Part shown: positions 1 to 10,947 of the stretch, one piece after another | How the letters are laid out: the number at the start of each line of letters is the position of its first letter | Numbering within the stretch: position 1 is the first letter of the stretch | Origin: Margaritispora aquatica | Taxonomy: Eukaryota; Ascomycota; Leotiomycetes; Helotiales; Discinellaceae | Direction: 5' to 3' | Length of the DNA: 64,000 nt | Assembly: GCA_007644065.1 (NCBI GenBank) | Contig: VJWN01000020.1 | Span: 611,874-675,873 of the forward strand | Notes under the pieces: model-generated | What the model saw: the letters and a program-made list of their open reading frames with translations, nothing else | The model's database searches: none | Told to the model about the DNA's origin: nothing | Made by a program: the position numbers and the translations under genes

Positions 1-812
1 GCACCAGCAATGATAAACAACACACGCCAGGGGGCAATAGGTAGTGACGAATTCTTCCCGATACCGTACATCAAAAGAGAACCAACAATTTGGGCTAGGC
101 CATTCATGGTGATCCATGTTCTGGCTGATGTTAGTTTCGGGTGACACGTTTTGGAGAGGTGATCGTTACCCAATACGGAGAGGGTGCTCTTCCTTTCGAT
201 ACCATATACTGGACATAGTCACAAATGCGGGCGATACAGCTCCCTCGCAAAATCCGAGTAGGAAACGAACGGTAGCAAAGCCGGCATAATTACTTGGTGC
301 TGCGAGACACATGCAAACGATTCCCCAGATGATACTACATGCTATCAGAGGTGATAATCTAATTCGAGATTTGTTTTAACTTACATCGTGAAACCAACGA
401 ACTTTGCCAGCGGCAATTTGCTCATCAAGTAGATGAAAGGGAGTTCAGCAACCAATTGGCCTAAGAAACATGTTAGCTTGTATCCGACAAGGTGCGCCTA
501 AGGGTAAACTCTACCGATGTAAAAGATTGAGGAACACCACGAGTACTCAGTACCCTTCAACTTAAGGTCCGTGATCAGACCAAACACAGAAGCATAACTC
601 AGACTTTGCTTGTCAAGATACTGCAAGAAGAAGACACCACACATCAAAGGAAGAATTATCATGTCCGTCTTGCGCTTCACTCTTCTTTCCTCCTCTTCTG
701 TGAAGGGGAGAATAGCTTGGATATCATCTCCATTGCTTAAGGAGCCGACCTTTTCGGATGACGAGTTGACATCTTCGCCTATAAAGGCAGCTTCCTTCTC
801 AATTCCTGCCAT
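1..812 (-). CDS. MFS permease, allantoate/Dal5-type, 5' part
   Basis: This is the N-terminal part of an anion:cation symporter-family (Dal5-like) MFS permease, which normally imports small organic acids, ureides or vitamins across the plasma membrane. The gene runs off the left edge. The start is the ATG at 812. Four exons can be read: 812-515, 460-385, 334-170 and 120-1. The introns have GTAGAG, GTAAGT and GTAACG donors and keep frame. Visible signs are a hydrophilic acidic N-terminus of about 50 residues, the TM1 stretch IILPLMCGVFFLQYLDKQSL, the loop RFLLGFCEGAVSPAF (typical TM4 of this family), and TWITMNGLAQIVG, which matches the family's TM5 region. It is transcribed away from the amidohydrolase that starts at 1231, so the two share a promoter. 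Substrate cannot be told from this fragment. Confidence 0.88.
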
Positions 813-1230
813 TTCGCTGCGTAGCTTCTAATATGCAACTCTTGAGCGCACATTAAAGAAATGAACATCTTGAGATATTTTGTTAACCTTCGAATCTCCC
901 ACTTTTGGTGTTATCACAATATCCAAATGTGAACTCTCTTCGGCCAACAAATCTGACCATGCTCAGCACCAGAGCCTTGAAGCTCCACTCCATTTCAGAG
1001 CAAAGCCCAGATTCTGTTGCCCGCTAGTATGCCGATCGAATTAACTGGGTTGTGGGTGCTGAACCCTTTTTCGAACGCTGGCCTATCTTGATGAAATATT
1101 GATGATTCTAGCCTGGCCGTGGCGCGACGCGACGATCTTTTCACAACGAAACTGCCGATGCACCGGTGAATTCTCCGTTCAAAACAACATCACTCATTGC
1201 TCAATCAGAACCGCAAACATCAATACAGAC
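813..1230. promoter_or_regulatory. Shared divergent promoter, MFS permease / amidohydrolase
   Basis: About 420 bp separate the start codon of the MFS permease (minus strand) and the chosen start of the amidohydrolase (plus strand). The region should hold both promoters. It contains an upstream in-frame ATG at 1099 that would add 44 residues to the amidohydrolase. I see no clear operator repeat. Confidence 0.5.
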
Positions 1231-2565
1231 ATGGCATCAGAGAAGCTGATCAAGCCTTGGAAGCAAGGACCTCAGAATTCATACACCTTCAACAATGCGA
1301 ATATCGTTGACCCCGTGACCGGTACCATTGTGCCAAATTGCTCAGTCCGGATTGCAGCTGGTCTCATCAAGTCAGTCTGTGGAGAAGATGAGTCTTTCGT
1401 CTATTTATCTTCGTCGGACGACATCACTATTGACCTGAAAGGGAAATATCTATGTCCAGGGCTCATCGACAATCACGTGCACATATCTGCTGTGCCAGGA
1501 TCCAAGAACTTGGGAGACATATACTCGTTGGATCCAACGGTTGGGCTTCTAAGACAAGGCTATGTTACTCAAGCTATGTTGAGAAGAGGCTTCACATCTG
1601 TCCGTGACTGTGGAGGTGCTTCTTTAGCTCTGAAAGAGGCCATCAACGACGGCGTAATACAAGGACCGCGACTGTTCATTGCCGGTCATGCATTGACCCA
1701 AACCGGTGGACATGGTGACACAAGAGGCTCACATAATCATGATGACTGCTGTGGTGGTACTGTGATGGCTCTCGGAAGGTTGTGCGATGGTGTACCAGAA
1801 TGCATCAAAGCAGCAAGAGAGGAATTGCGTACTGGTGCAGACTTCATCAAGATCATGGCTGGAGGTGGCGTAGCGAGTCCGACTGATAAGCTGGAAAACG
1901 TACAGTTTTCTGGTGAAGAAGTGCGCGCTATCTCTGAAGTTGCTAGAAACGCAAACACATATGTTACTGCTCACGCCTATACTCCAAGGAGTATCCGTCA
2001 CGCGATCGACAATGGAGCAACTGGCATCGAGCATGGAAACCTGATAGACGATGAAACCGCTGTGTATATGGCAGAAAGGGGCGTTTTTCTCACTCCAACT
2101 CTGATCGCTTATTCGGCCATGGCCTCCCCCGACTTTCCCGGATTCTTGCCAATCGAATCTGAGGGGAAGAACCAACAGATTCTACAAGCAGGCTTGCGCT
2201 CGCTAAAGATAGCATCTAAGGCTGGAATCACCATATGTTTTGGCACCGATCTTTTGGGACCACTGGGTATTGCCCAAACAAAAGAGTTTGCTTTGAGGCA
2301 ACAGGTTTTGAGCCCTAAGGCAGTCTTGCAGAGTGCAACCATAAATCCTGCAAAGAGATTCGGGTTAAGTGAATTTCTTGGACAAGTGAAAGAAGGATTT
2401 GCTGCTGATCTGTTAATTTTGAACGAGAATCCTTTCGAGGATGTGTCAATCTTTGATGAGCCGGACAGATATGTCTTGGCGGTAATCAAGGAAGGAAGAG
2501 TGTATCATAGTCGATGGTCGAAATTAGCTCAGGATGCCTTGCCAGAAGGTAGAATCATTGAATGA
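1231..2565 (+). CDS. Amidohydrolase family protein, imidazolonepropionase/Xaa-Pro dipeptidase-like
   Basis: This is a metal-dependent hydrolase of the amidohydrolase superfamily, 444 aa from the ATG at 1231, intronless. The reading frame is open from an ATG at 1099, but the extra 44 residues are not typical of the family, and MASEKLIKPW leads directly into the small beta-sandwich domain (FNNANIVDPVTG). Metal ligands can be followed in order: HVH after GLIDN (about residue 82), Lys in FIKIMAGGG (about 206), His in TAHAY (about 247), His in GIEHGN (about 268), and Asp in FGTDLLG (about 338). The C-terminus returns to the sandwich fold (GFAADLLILNENPF), as in this family. Such fungal proteins cleave cyclic amides or dipeptide-like substrates; the true substrate is unknown. 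The divergent Dal5-like permease suggests that the substrate is imported by it and hydrolysed as a nitrogen or carbon source. That link is inference from position only. Confidence 0.9.
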   Translation: MASEKLIKPWKQGPQNSYTFNNANIVDPVTGTIVPNCSVRIAAGLIKSVCGEDESFVYLSSSDDITIDLKGKYLCPGLIDNHVHISAVPGSKNLGDIYSLDPTVGLLRQGYVTQAMLRRGFTSVRDCGGASLALKEAINDGVIQGPRLFIAGHALTQTGGHGDTRGSHNHDDCCGGTVMALGRLCDGVPECIKAAREELRTGADFIKIMAGGGVASPTDKLENVQFSGEEVRAISEVARNANTYVTAHAYTPRSIRHAIDNGATGIEHGNLIDDETAVYMAERGVFLTPTLIAYSAMASPDFPGFLPIESEGKNQQILQAGLRSLKIASKAGITICFGTDLLGPLGIAQTKEFALRQQVLSPKAVLQSATINPAKRFGLSEFLGQVKEGFAADLLILNENPFEDVSIFDEPDRYVLAVIKEGRVYHSRWSKLAQDALPEGRIIE

Positions 2566-4330
2566 ATATCAATCTCGTATTGTTATTCGTTGTCAGGTGT
2601 GACCAAGTCGGATTTCATTCATCATAAAAAAATGAATTCTGCACCTTGTTAGTTCTCTTTTCTTTGAACTAGTGGCAGGGTTGTAATTACCTCTTGTAAC
2701 AGTTTTTATACTTGATAGAAAGGTGATCACTATTTAATTTCATGAAAGAGCGATTCAATCTCCACGATAAATGCAGCCTGCATATTTTGTCCTCACAAAT
2801 GTTCAACAAGGTATAAGATGCGTCAGCAATAATTAACCAACACCCTCAAAACTGCACCACTGGTACACACAGCATTGCAATCGAAGTATTCGGACAACAC
2901 ATCCACAGCGCACGCATGCCACGTTTGATTCTTAAACCCCGCCGAACCCACAAGAGACGCATATTTGTCACCGTGAGGAGTGAGAAGGGAGCGTTGGTTT
3001 GAAAGTGATTTGGGAGAATGGATCATCAGTTGACGGTTTAAAGAAGATGCTGATGGAGGTGTGTGAGAGGGAGAGAGAGGAGAGAGAAAAGGGTGAGGGA
3101 GAAGTTTGAGAGGAGATCAGATCCGGGTTCGGACTGAAATGAAAATTTGTGTGGTAGGAAGGCACACAAAAAGGGAAGGCGCACCAAGTCATGCTTCAGA
3201 GAGCTCACCACAAACCAACAACAAAGTATCACAGTATGATTTATCCAAATGAAAGATATATATTGTCTTCAATAAATATATTCAATTGCTTTGGCATATC
3301 TGCTCTCATACCAGTTGCTTGCGGTGTCCGTGATAACACATGTATGGGTTGTTGCTGCTTGTTGTAGAAACCCACTTCAAAAAACCACCTATATCCAACC
3401 ACGCTAACGACGACGATAACCAGCCACTTTGAGAGATCAGATGAAAGAAATATGGTTGAGAGAGATGAATAGAGAACTCTCGCTCCGAGTATACGAATCC
3501 AACATAGCTGGTAATGTGGCTGGCAGTGTTATCAATTCTTTCGAAATGGGAAGCTGCGATGGAGAAAACCCACACGACGTTGAAATTGACTCAATCAAAC
3601 TTTAGCGAGAACCTACCCTGTTTCCTCCGTTGAAAAGGTACCCAGGTACCTAGTTTTGCATTTCGTGACCCGAAGGTGGCACCGAGCGGGTATATGCATT
3701 ATCCGGTTACACAGTGCGTCCAAACTTTACCGACGTCTCTTAAAGATCGAAGCAAACCCATTTTGACTGTGGTGACAGCAGGTTAGTTGAACTCAATCTC
3801 CTTTGCGGACGCGCTGTGCTTGAAAACTCAAAAGTAACTTCTTCTTTGCAGCTACTCGCCTTTTTCCAAAAGTCGAAAGACAACAAGGAGGAAAGTTCTC
3901 ATCTCTTCGGTTGGATTGCTCCTGTCATGTGCTCTTGAAGACCTCAGATTCTTGAAAATGGCAAGTGGGGTGGCGATCGTGGTATCGATGCACGTCAATA
4001 TTTCGTGATTTCATAGATTCTTTGATGCTCAAAGGGAATGGCTCACCAGTGCATGATAGTGTTTATCTGGTTGGGCTTGAGAGAAGCAAGTGCTTTGATA
4101 AGGCAGAAGGCTTGCTCCGATCTCGAGATTGTTAGGGATATTGATTCCGTTTCCTATTTAATCCGAGTATATATCAAAGCAATGCGCAGAACTCATGCGA
4201 TCATTTCTTCAAAAAATTTAAATGTCAATCCAAATGTCAAAGTATACATACAATGTACATGCGTTATTCTTTGTTGTTCAAATCTTACAAAGCATCAGTC
4301 ATCCTATCAAGCTGATCTCACTCAGCAGTC
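2566..4330. other. Intergenic, no gene recognised
   Basis: About 1.8 kb lie between the amidohydrolase and the methyltransferase, whose genes converge here. Short open frames occur on both strands, but none has a recognisable domain or spliceable continuation. A purine-rich GAGAG tract lies near 3068-3110, and a GGTACC-rich stretch lies near 3637-3654. I see nothing else. Confidence 0.5.
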
Positions 4331-5496
4331 CTAATAAAACAGCTTGTTCTTCCTACTCAACACATTCACCAACGAATACTCTGCCAGCCTGGGATTTTGA
4401 TCCTCCAGACTCATGGTGACGTAGAGCAAATTTGGCTCAGTCCATGTCGGCCGCATCCCCACATTCTCTAGACTTTCCCACCAGTTGATGAATCTGGGGA
4501 GCGAGGCATGCGTCGCGCTGTCGTGCTGGAAGAGGTGGATCTCAATGAGCATTTGCCCTATCGGGAAATCCTCGTTCCGCGTGAATTTCAGGAGGGAGGT
4601 TAATGCTTCGAATTCGAAACCCTCGATATCGACCTTGAGAATATCACTACCAACCTGTTAGCTGGGTAAATAATAGGAAGAGAGACGGCCCACGCACATG
4701 TAAGTGTGTCCATTCAGTTGCATCAGATCTTGGATGTTGTAGAACGGTGGCCTCCTGACTTTGTCCGTAGTGCCAGCAATACCTGCTTGCATGAATTGAG
4801 TACGCGATCGATATGGCTCTACAAGTGCAGGTCCGAAAGCATCAACTGAAAAATCATATCCCCATATTTTGCAGTTCGTTCGCTCTAACATTTCCTGTTC
4901 TATTTCAGTGTGTTAGTTTGCTTTCACAGAACGTGGATTCCCGGGTTGCCTCACCAAAGCTGGACTCGTTTTGTACACCTAAACTTCGTTAACGAGCAAA
5001 ATCAATTGTGCGAATGGCAAGCATACCGAAAGAATAAACAATCAAAGGCCTTTGGCTCTTCTCATATCGACTCATTCCACATACCCATTTCCCTCCGTCG
5101 CCCATCCGACCAATGCGCTCGACCTCAAAGGGACAGCTCCATGAAGCTGGCACGAAATCCCACACAGAATATGGATTCGTGAAATAGTGGGGTGCGTTGA
5201 TGGCCGGGAACCTTTGGAACATCAGCATGCTTGGCCGACCGTGGATGGTATCAATGAGGTACTGACAGACCAACGTCACCGACCCTCCCAAGGATTTCAT
5301 GTCGTTGGTTGACAGTCTTCTCCCATAACATCTCACTCTTCGCCATGATCGACTTGACACTACCTCGCATCAAGGAGTCGGAAATGCTTTCCGTCACGCC
5401 AGCCAGGCCGTTGTCGGTGCCGAAATGAGTGAACACCACGACGATGAAAAATGCTGCCGTACTGGCTGTGAAGATCTGTGCATAGCTGAACCGCAT
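4331..5496 (-). CDS. FkbM-type methyltransferase-like membrane-anchored protein
   Basis: This is a fungal protein with a Methyltransf_21 (FkbM) domain, probably type II membrane anchored. The start is the ATG at 5496; residues 8-25 (IFTASTAAFFIVVVFTHF) form one N-terminal membrane segment. Downstream exons are 5027 upward (end of exon 2), 4978-4955 (only 24 nt), 4899-4698 and 4646-4331. These keep one frame and encode, in order, FPAINAPHYFTNPYSVWDF, GDGGKWVCGM, VYSFGVQNESSFE, NCKIWGYDFSVDAFGP and YIDILKVDIEGFEFEAL, the last being the FkbM signature. The junction between exon 1 (ending near 5290) and exon 2 (starting before about 5215) could not be fixed: the two frames are clear but no donor/acceptor pair fits perfectly. 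The acceptor substrate is unknown; relatives are usually annotated only as methyltransferase-domain proteins. Confidence is high for the domain and moderate for the first intron. Confidence 0.85.
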
Positions 5497-7435
5497 GTTG
5501 AAAGGCTCAGGGCGGATTGTTCGCTACCAATGGCAAATGAAATACATACGAAATCGATTCAGCAGTTCCGAGAGGAAGGGGAGTCGAACTTGCGTGACCT
5601 CTGCTACTATTCAAAGCAAAGTGTGGTCGCGTATATACGGGGGTCAGAATAGAACACCGATATGAGCCCCTTTTTATCGATTGCATATACGGGTATATAA
5701 CAAACGATGGACAGGTATAACAAATCCAATCACCATAAAAGACAGTCCGTAGTTGAATACAGAGGAATCGACCCTTTATGAAGAAAATATACAAGGGACG
5801 TTGAATGTGAGATGAGCAGAGAGGAGAGGTTCAGAGGAATAGGTCAGCCACCAAGCCATTATCAGCACCCGCAAACAGCTTTAAAAAATAATCCCCACCG
5901 GAGGAACACTACCAATCTTAGGCGCCAAGGAGGGGAAAGCACCAGGGAATGCCGCATCACGTGTTGACATCGGCCGCCTTAATGTCTCTAATTCGCGGGG
6001 TTCTCCAGGTACGCAATTGAAGGGATTGAGGGGATGAAGGGAAGGTCTGCTGAGGAGTGACAATTATTACTCTCACTTTGCAATGCAGGCGCAGGCTGAT
6101 CCCGCAGGTTGGCGTTGTGCTGGTGCATTGAGCAAAGCGACATGCTCGGCAACCTTTCCCATCAGCCAATGTCAGCTTCGAACCGAAGCCGTTTGGCCAA
6201 GATCCCACTTCGTTCTGGGTATGGTGTTTTCTCTGGCCCGCAGTCTCGGGATCGCTGGGATCGCTGTGGTCAAACTGCTTGGGATTTTATTTATACGAGA
6301 ATCATGTGAACCAGATACGAGCTCTTCTGCCTGTTGAGTTGCACTCTATTGTGAGGGAGCTTGTTGGAAGGCAAGGAAGCACATCCAACATATAATCGCA
6401 TTGCAAGAAGCTGATTAGGACCCGCCGCACGGCCATATAAGATAAAGATTGGGTTTCGATAGACACAATAGCATCGTGACCATCCGTGCCAACGTCGCCC
6501 ACAAGAACAACTACAACAACAACAACAGCAAACTCCAGCTGTCGAAAAATGGGCTGAATTTTAGAGTAAACTTGGCGTCGATCAGGTCGATCACATCGCT
6601 ATTTTGAGAAGTCCGCAACCACGTTAGTGACGAGTTGGAAGTATCCCGCCATCCTTTTAATACGAAAGTCAAATAAAGGTAGAGTTCGTGTTTGGTGGAT
6701 CCCTGCCGCCTTGAGGGGGTTTCCAGCTAAGGGGTGTTTCATATGCGATTCATGCTGATGGTGACGGGAAAGGGGAAAAGACGCAGATCACCAATTGGAG
6801 ATTGGCGCTGATTCAGCAGTGGAGTGAGTGTTTCTTCAAATGACGAGTTCTTCAGGCCCAGCCTTCAGGATTCCATGTCGTAACATCAACTGCAAGTTGC
6901 AGTAGTGGAGATATTGTTGAGGAAATAATTAAGCATGCGTCAAGCAAGTATTTTTTGTTTTAGTCTGCCATAATGTCTGTCACTCCAACGAAGAAGCACA
7001 TTTCCAGTTTCTAGAATGTCTTGGATGTATCAGAGTTTGGCACATCGAGCAAGTCGACCTTCTCCTGTTTTCGCATGGAATGAAGAATTGTTGATTCATT
7101 TTCAATTTTGAACAGTCATAACTTCGTTAAATTCTATGTGGTATCATCTCATCTATATCTGTACGCTATGCTTATAATGATGTCTATCTGCGCACAAAAA
7201 AAAAGCCTATTTTTAAATCGCAGGTCACTGCTTGTCTGTGAAGTATCATCACGATGCTTGTTGCTGTAAAATCCAAAGAGAAAAAAATTACTCATACATC
7301 TTGATACAAATCCTCCCAAACTCCTCACCACCGCGCCCGCGCTGTGAAAGGAAAAGCCCCCCAATCGCGGTAGTGACAGGCAGAAGTTTGCCCTGCAAAT
7401 TCCTCAGGTCGCAACAGCCAGATGCACCGCTTCCA
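5497..7435. other. Intergenic, no gene recognised
   Basis: About 1.9 kb lie between the methyltransferase start and the 3' end of the dicarboxylate transporter. Only short unsupported open frames are present. A trinucleotide run of CAA type occurs near 6509-6530. Confidence 0.5.
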
Positions 7436-9076
7436 TCAATGCGCATCCTCATCTTTGCCGGGCCAGCAGATCTTGTGTGTTGCGAGAGCCTTCATGTGGC
7501 AACCGAAGATTAGGATCCACAGAAAGAAGAGGATCGTTCCCATGGCTGTGCCGATCATCTGAATGCCGCTACTCTCGAGCTTGTTGCCGATTTGGATCGT
7601 GGCGATGGTGAAGCCTACGTTTGGAAAGACATAGGCGTACCAGTTCAAGTGGAAATCATTGCGATGAATCGCTTCGATTGTGGCTGTCAGTGCGATGCTG
7701 AAGAACCAGAAAGAGAGAATCCAAAGGAAGATGGCGGAAAGGATAGCGAGAAGTTGTAGTACATCGGGAATGAGTGCTTGATTCTCGATGCCAGACAGAG
7801 TTGTGTAGCCAGCGAAAATGTTGAGAACCTTGACATCTTGAGCCATGCCAATGAAAGCAAGTGCTGTGAAACTAGGAGGTCCCACGGCAATGAACATGGC
7901 TGGTCGGGACATGTCGACTGGAAGACCAGATGTCATGAGACGACCGAAGTAGATTCCATACATGCCAATAGACAGTATCATTCCGAGACCTTGGTATGAG
8001 AGACCAGTGACAAGCATTGGAAGTGCATGCTGAGGTGGTTGAGTTTTCGCGATGGCGGAAGCGAGAGTACCAACCAACATGGCTGGGAAGACTGGAAGGA
8101 CCCAGCCAGGCAGAACATTAGTGATTACAAGCGCCTTGACAGTGAAGAGGACGTGGTAATAGAAAACTGCAACGAGAGTGGCGCAGATAGTGTATACCCA
8201 AAAAGCAATTCGAAGAGCAGTGATGAGCCAAGGTCCAGTATTTGGGATGCCGTATGCTGTCGAGTTGGTCATCATTGTTGCTATGGTCAACCAGAAGGTT
8301 GCGAAGAAGAATCCCTCGTGCGGGTTTGTGAAGGCATGAATGAATGTTCCTGGATGTACGATGAAGCGAGTAGTTATCGCTATCGTAACGAATGTGAAGA
8401 GGAAGAGGTTGATGACGAAGATTCCCGTGCCGAGTTGTGTAAGTCCGTCGAATCGATTTGGGAGAACAGAGAGCGTGAAAGCCACGCCACCTGTCGACAT
8501 TGTCATGGCATACCAGGCGAATGTGAAGTGCTTTAGTCGTTCTTTCAGTGTCAGACTTGTCGGCCCATCATGATGCTCTTCATGATGCTCTTTCTTGTGG
8601 TCATCCAAGTCTATCGACTGGATCTCAAGATCTTCCTTCTCATAAGTGAGCTGTCGTCCCATTGCTGGGCTGCCGGTAGAGTTAGAGTATGCCGGATATG
8701 ACCCTGGCGGTGGATATGTCCCTTGTGGTGGATATGCTCCTTGTGGTGGATATGACATCTTCCTGTTATCGAACGCCTCAGAATTCCTCGCTGTGGTTTC
8801 GTTCGAATTCACTGGATATGACTGAGGAGGATAAGCCTGGTCAGGATAAGACTGCTGTGGATAAGTCATCTTTTCGTTGATGTACTCGGATTTCCTCGTT
8901 GGGTCTTGAATTGCGTTACCACTGTCAAATTTGTTGATGAAAAAAGATCTGCGTTTAGAAAAGAAATCGAGTGTGTTCTCAATGCTGCCCCGAATTCGAG
9001 AGTCTCTACGTTCATCAAGGAGCACAGCTTTCTTGTATTGAACCAGCTCTTCGATAGGACCGGCCTGGTAAGACAT
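7436..9076 (-). CDS. C4-dicarboxylate/malate transporter, Mae1/TehA (SLAC1) family
   Basis: This is a 546-aa single-exon member of the voltage-dependent anion channel/TehA family, whose fungal members (for example S. pombe Mae1) move malate and other C4-dicarboxylates across the plasma membrane. The membrane domain starts near residue 185 with LKHFTFAWYAMTMSTGGVAF, a typical first-helix signature, and about ten hydrophobic segments follow to the end. Conserved family features include HPGTFIHAFTNPHEGFFF and GPPSFTALAFIGMA. The first 180 residues are unusual: a hydrophilic, probably cytosolic tail with repeats of the type YPPQG/YPPPG/YPQQS between about residues 70 and 130, followed by a His-rich acidic stretch (KKEHHEEHHD). 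The start at 9076 is the first ATG; an internal Met at KMTYP would also retain the whole membrane domain. Substrate is inferred from family only; sulfite-efflux members of the same fold cannot be excluded. Confidence 0.92.
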   Translation of the reverse strand: MSYQAGPIEELVQYKKAVLLDERRDSRIRGSIENTLDFFSKRRSFFINKFDSGNAIQDPTRKSEYINEKMTYPQQSYPDQAYPPQSYPVNSNETTARNSEAFDNRKMSYPPQGAYPPQGTYPPPGSYPAYSNSTGSPAMGRQLTYEKEDLEIQSIDLDDHKKEHHEEHHDGPTSLTLKERLKHFTFAWYAMTMSTGGVAFTLSVLPNRFDGLTQLGTGIFVINLFLFTFVTIAITTRFIVHPGTFIHAFTNPHEGFFFATFWLTIATMMTNSTAYGIPNTGPWLITALRIAFWVYTICATLVAVFYYHVLFTVKALVITNVLPGWVLPVFPAMLVGTLASAIAKTQPPQHALPMLVTGLSYQGLGMILSIGMYGIYFGRLMTSGLPVDMSRPAMFIAVGPPSFTALAFIGMAQDVKVLNIFAGYTTLSGIENQALIPDVLQLLAILSAIFLWILSFWFFSIALTATIEAIHRNDFHLNWYAYVFPNVGFTIATIQIGNKLESSGIQMIGTAMGTILFFLWILIFGCHMKALATHKICWPGKDEDAH

Positions 9077-10947
9077 GATAGATTGCGAACTGCAGAAGTA
9101 TATTATAGAGTGGGCAATGGGGCAGCAGGGAGAATATTATGAATGTTGATCCCTTCAGTGTTCTCCATATTTGCCCACTGGGCTATCTCACGGTCATTAT
9201 CCACTCAGTTCAAACCTCACAAAACAATAACAAGGAGAAATTTGTTATGCCCAGTGGAGCTCAGTAGCCCATGCATACAAGGACACAAAGGTTCAAGAGC
9301 CTCATTCTGTGACTCTCTGATGGGTTTGGCCAAGAGATAACAGATCGGACGAAGTACAAAAGACTGAATGAAGAGGCACCATTGGCCGAGTGGCGCCAAG
9401 CGAGAGTGTCAGAGACGACGTTTGTTTCGAGGCTCAGTTCTCGAAATAGGGGTGGATGAGGCGTCGGTCGCTTGGCGAGTATGGCCTGCACACCTGTTCG
9501 TGCACAAGGCTGGGCATGAGGCTCGACTCGTCGTCGTCGGTCTGGGCAGGCTGATAAGCACGAGTTAGAAGGTCGCGCTATGCATTTTTGATACCGAGAG
9601 TTGAAAGAGACTTGTGGGTATAAGTGGGTTCGGTCGTTTAGCGAGCGCTGGGCAGCTGTTCGTGGGGGGTCGATCGTCCGGCACATGTCGGGAAGGGCGT
9701 TTCGAAGTGGCTCTAAGGCCCTTGGCCACAACCAGCATCACCACTCCCTAGTCCGATTTTGGCTGAGTTAGATATCTTGCCAAGTGCTTTTCACAACTTG
9801 CAAACTCCTTTAGGTGCCAAAGTTTACATCTTTTTGATTGCGAATTTGCAATCGTTGCTTGAAACCCGATTGTGGATAGCTTCAACTCCCAAGACCCTCG
9901 CTTGAATTTTCTATGGCATCTGCCCAGCAAACCAAGAAATCTTGTTGCAAAAGTCCCATCACTGTGGTATGAACTTTGCTCATATTTGCGCAGAGTTTGA
10001 GAAATTCTTCGCTTGAACAATATCTTGCGAAAGATACGAAAAATGTCCGTGTATTGATCGGTATACACAATTTCGCATTTCATACATCAAATGATGGACT
10101 ATGAGAGCCATGTCGGTAGCTGGTATATTGGGAGAAAATATGAACATGGGAGATATGAAATTGTCTGGCAAAGATGTCACTCGGTGTTCAGGAAAAAGAT
10201 GAAGGTTGGGCTTCGACAGGATATACCAGTGACAGTGCCGTCAGTGCGGGCTCCACCCAGATCCATGATCGAACGCGGCGATACCGGAAAGAAAGTCTAT
10301 TGCTTAGTTCCCCTTAAGCTCATGCCTATGTGCATGGTGAAAAAAATTGGCCATGGCATTTTTGCTTCTCTTCCATGCAGAGTCCAGAGCGTGCATGTGC
10401 TTTCAAGCCATCACGTGAGCGCATCGCTCTGAATGATATCGGGATTTCAAGGGGGAGAATGTCACTTGGCTACACGGGCATCGTGTAACATGATATGTTT
10501 ACATGTTAATGGGCCAAGATGAGAGTGTCCTCCTCTGTTGGGATTGCACGTTCGTCGGAAGCGGCAGAAGGCATACGCGGACACTGCGATGCTGAAGCAG
10601 AGATAAGAGAACTAGGAAGGTGGACCACTTGCCCTGAAAGCCAAGCTGTTCAGATCATGGTGCAGTTGAAGATCTCTTACAACAAGAGTGCTTGGAGTCG
10701 TAGACAGGTTTGATGATTTTCCTCCTTTGCTCGCTTCACCGAATGAGAACCATCTAACGAAGAACCACGTCAACACGATGTGACTTGACTTCAAAAAGAA
10801 ACGTGACAATATTCTACGACAAGAATGCTTGTTCAACATACGCATTTTCATCAAGGGTATTCAGCTGTAGCCCTACGAGGTGCAGAAAAAGCAAGTGCTG
10901 CATTGCTATCAAATCAACACTCACTCATTAACAATCTTCATTCCTCA
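9077..10947. other. Intergenic, no gene recognised
   Basis: About 1.9 kb separate the transporter start and the 3' end of the NmrA-like gene. The longest open frame (9261-9731, minus strand) has Arg/Pro/Ser-rich composition, no domain and no spliceable continuation, and I treat it as chance. No tRNA-like T-arm was found. Confidence 0.45.

Noticed and set aside
1099..1230. Upstream in-frame ATG extending the amidohydrolase by 44 residues
   Set aside because: The extension has no family similarity and is not targeting-peptide-like enough to prefer; the start at 1231 leads straight into the family fold.
9261..9731. 156-codon open frame on the minus strand
   Set aside because: Biased Arg/Pro/Ser composition, no domain, no promoter or intron context; chance open frame.
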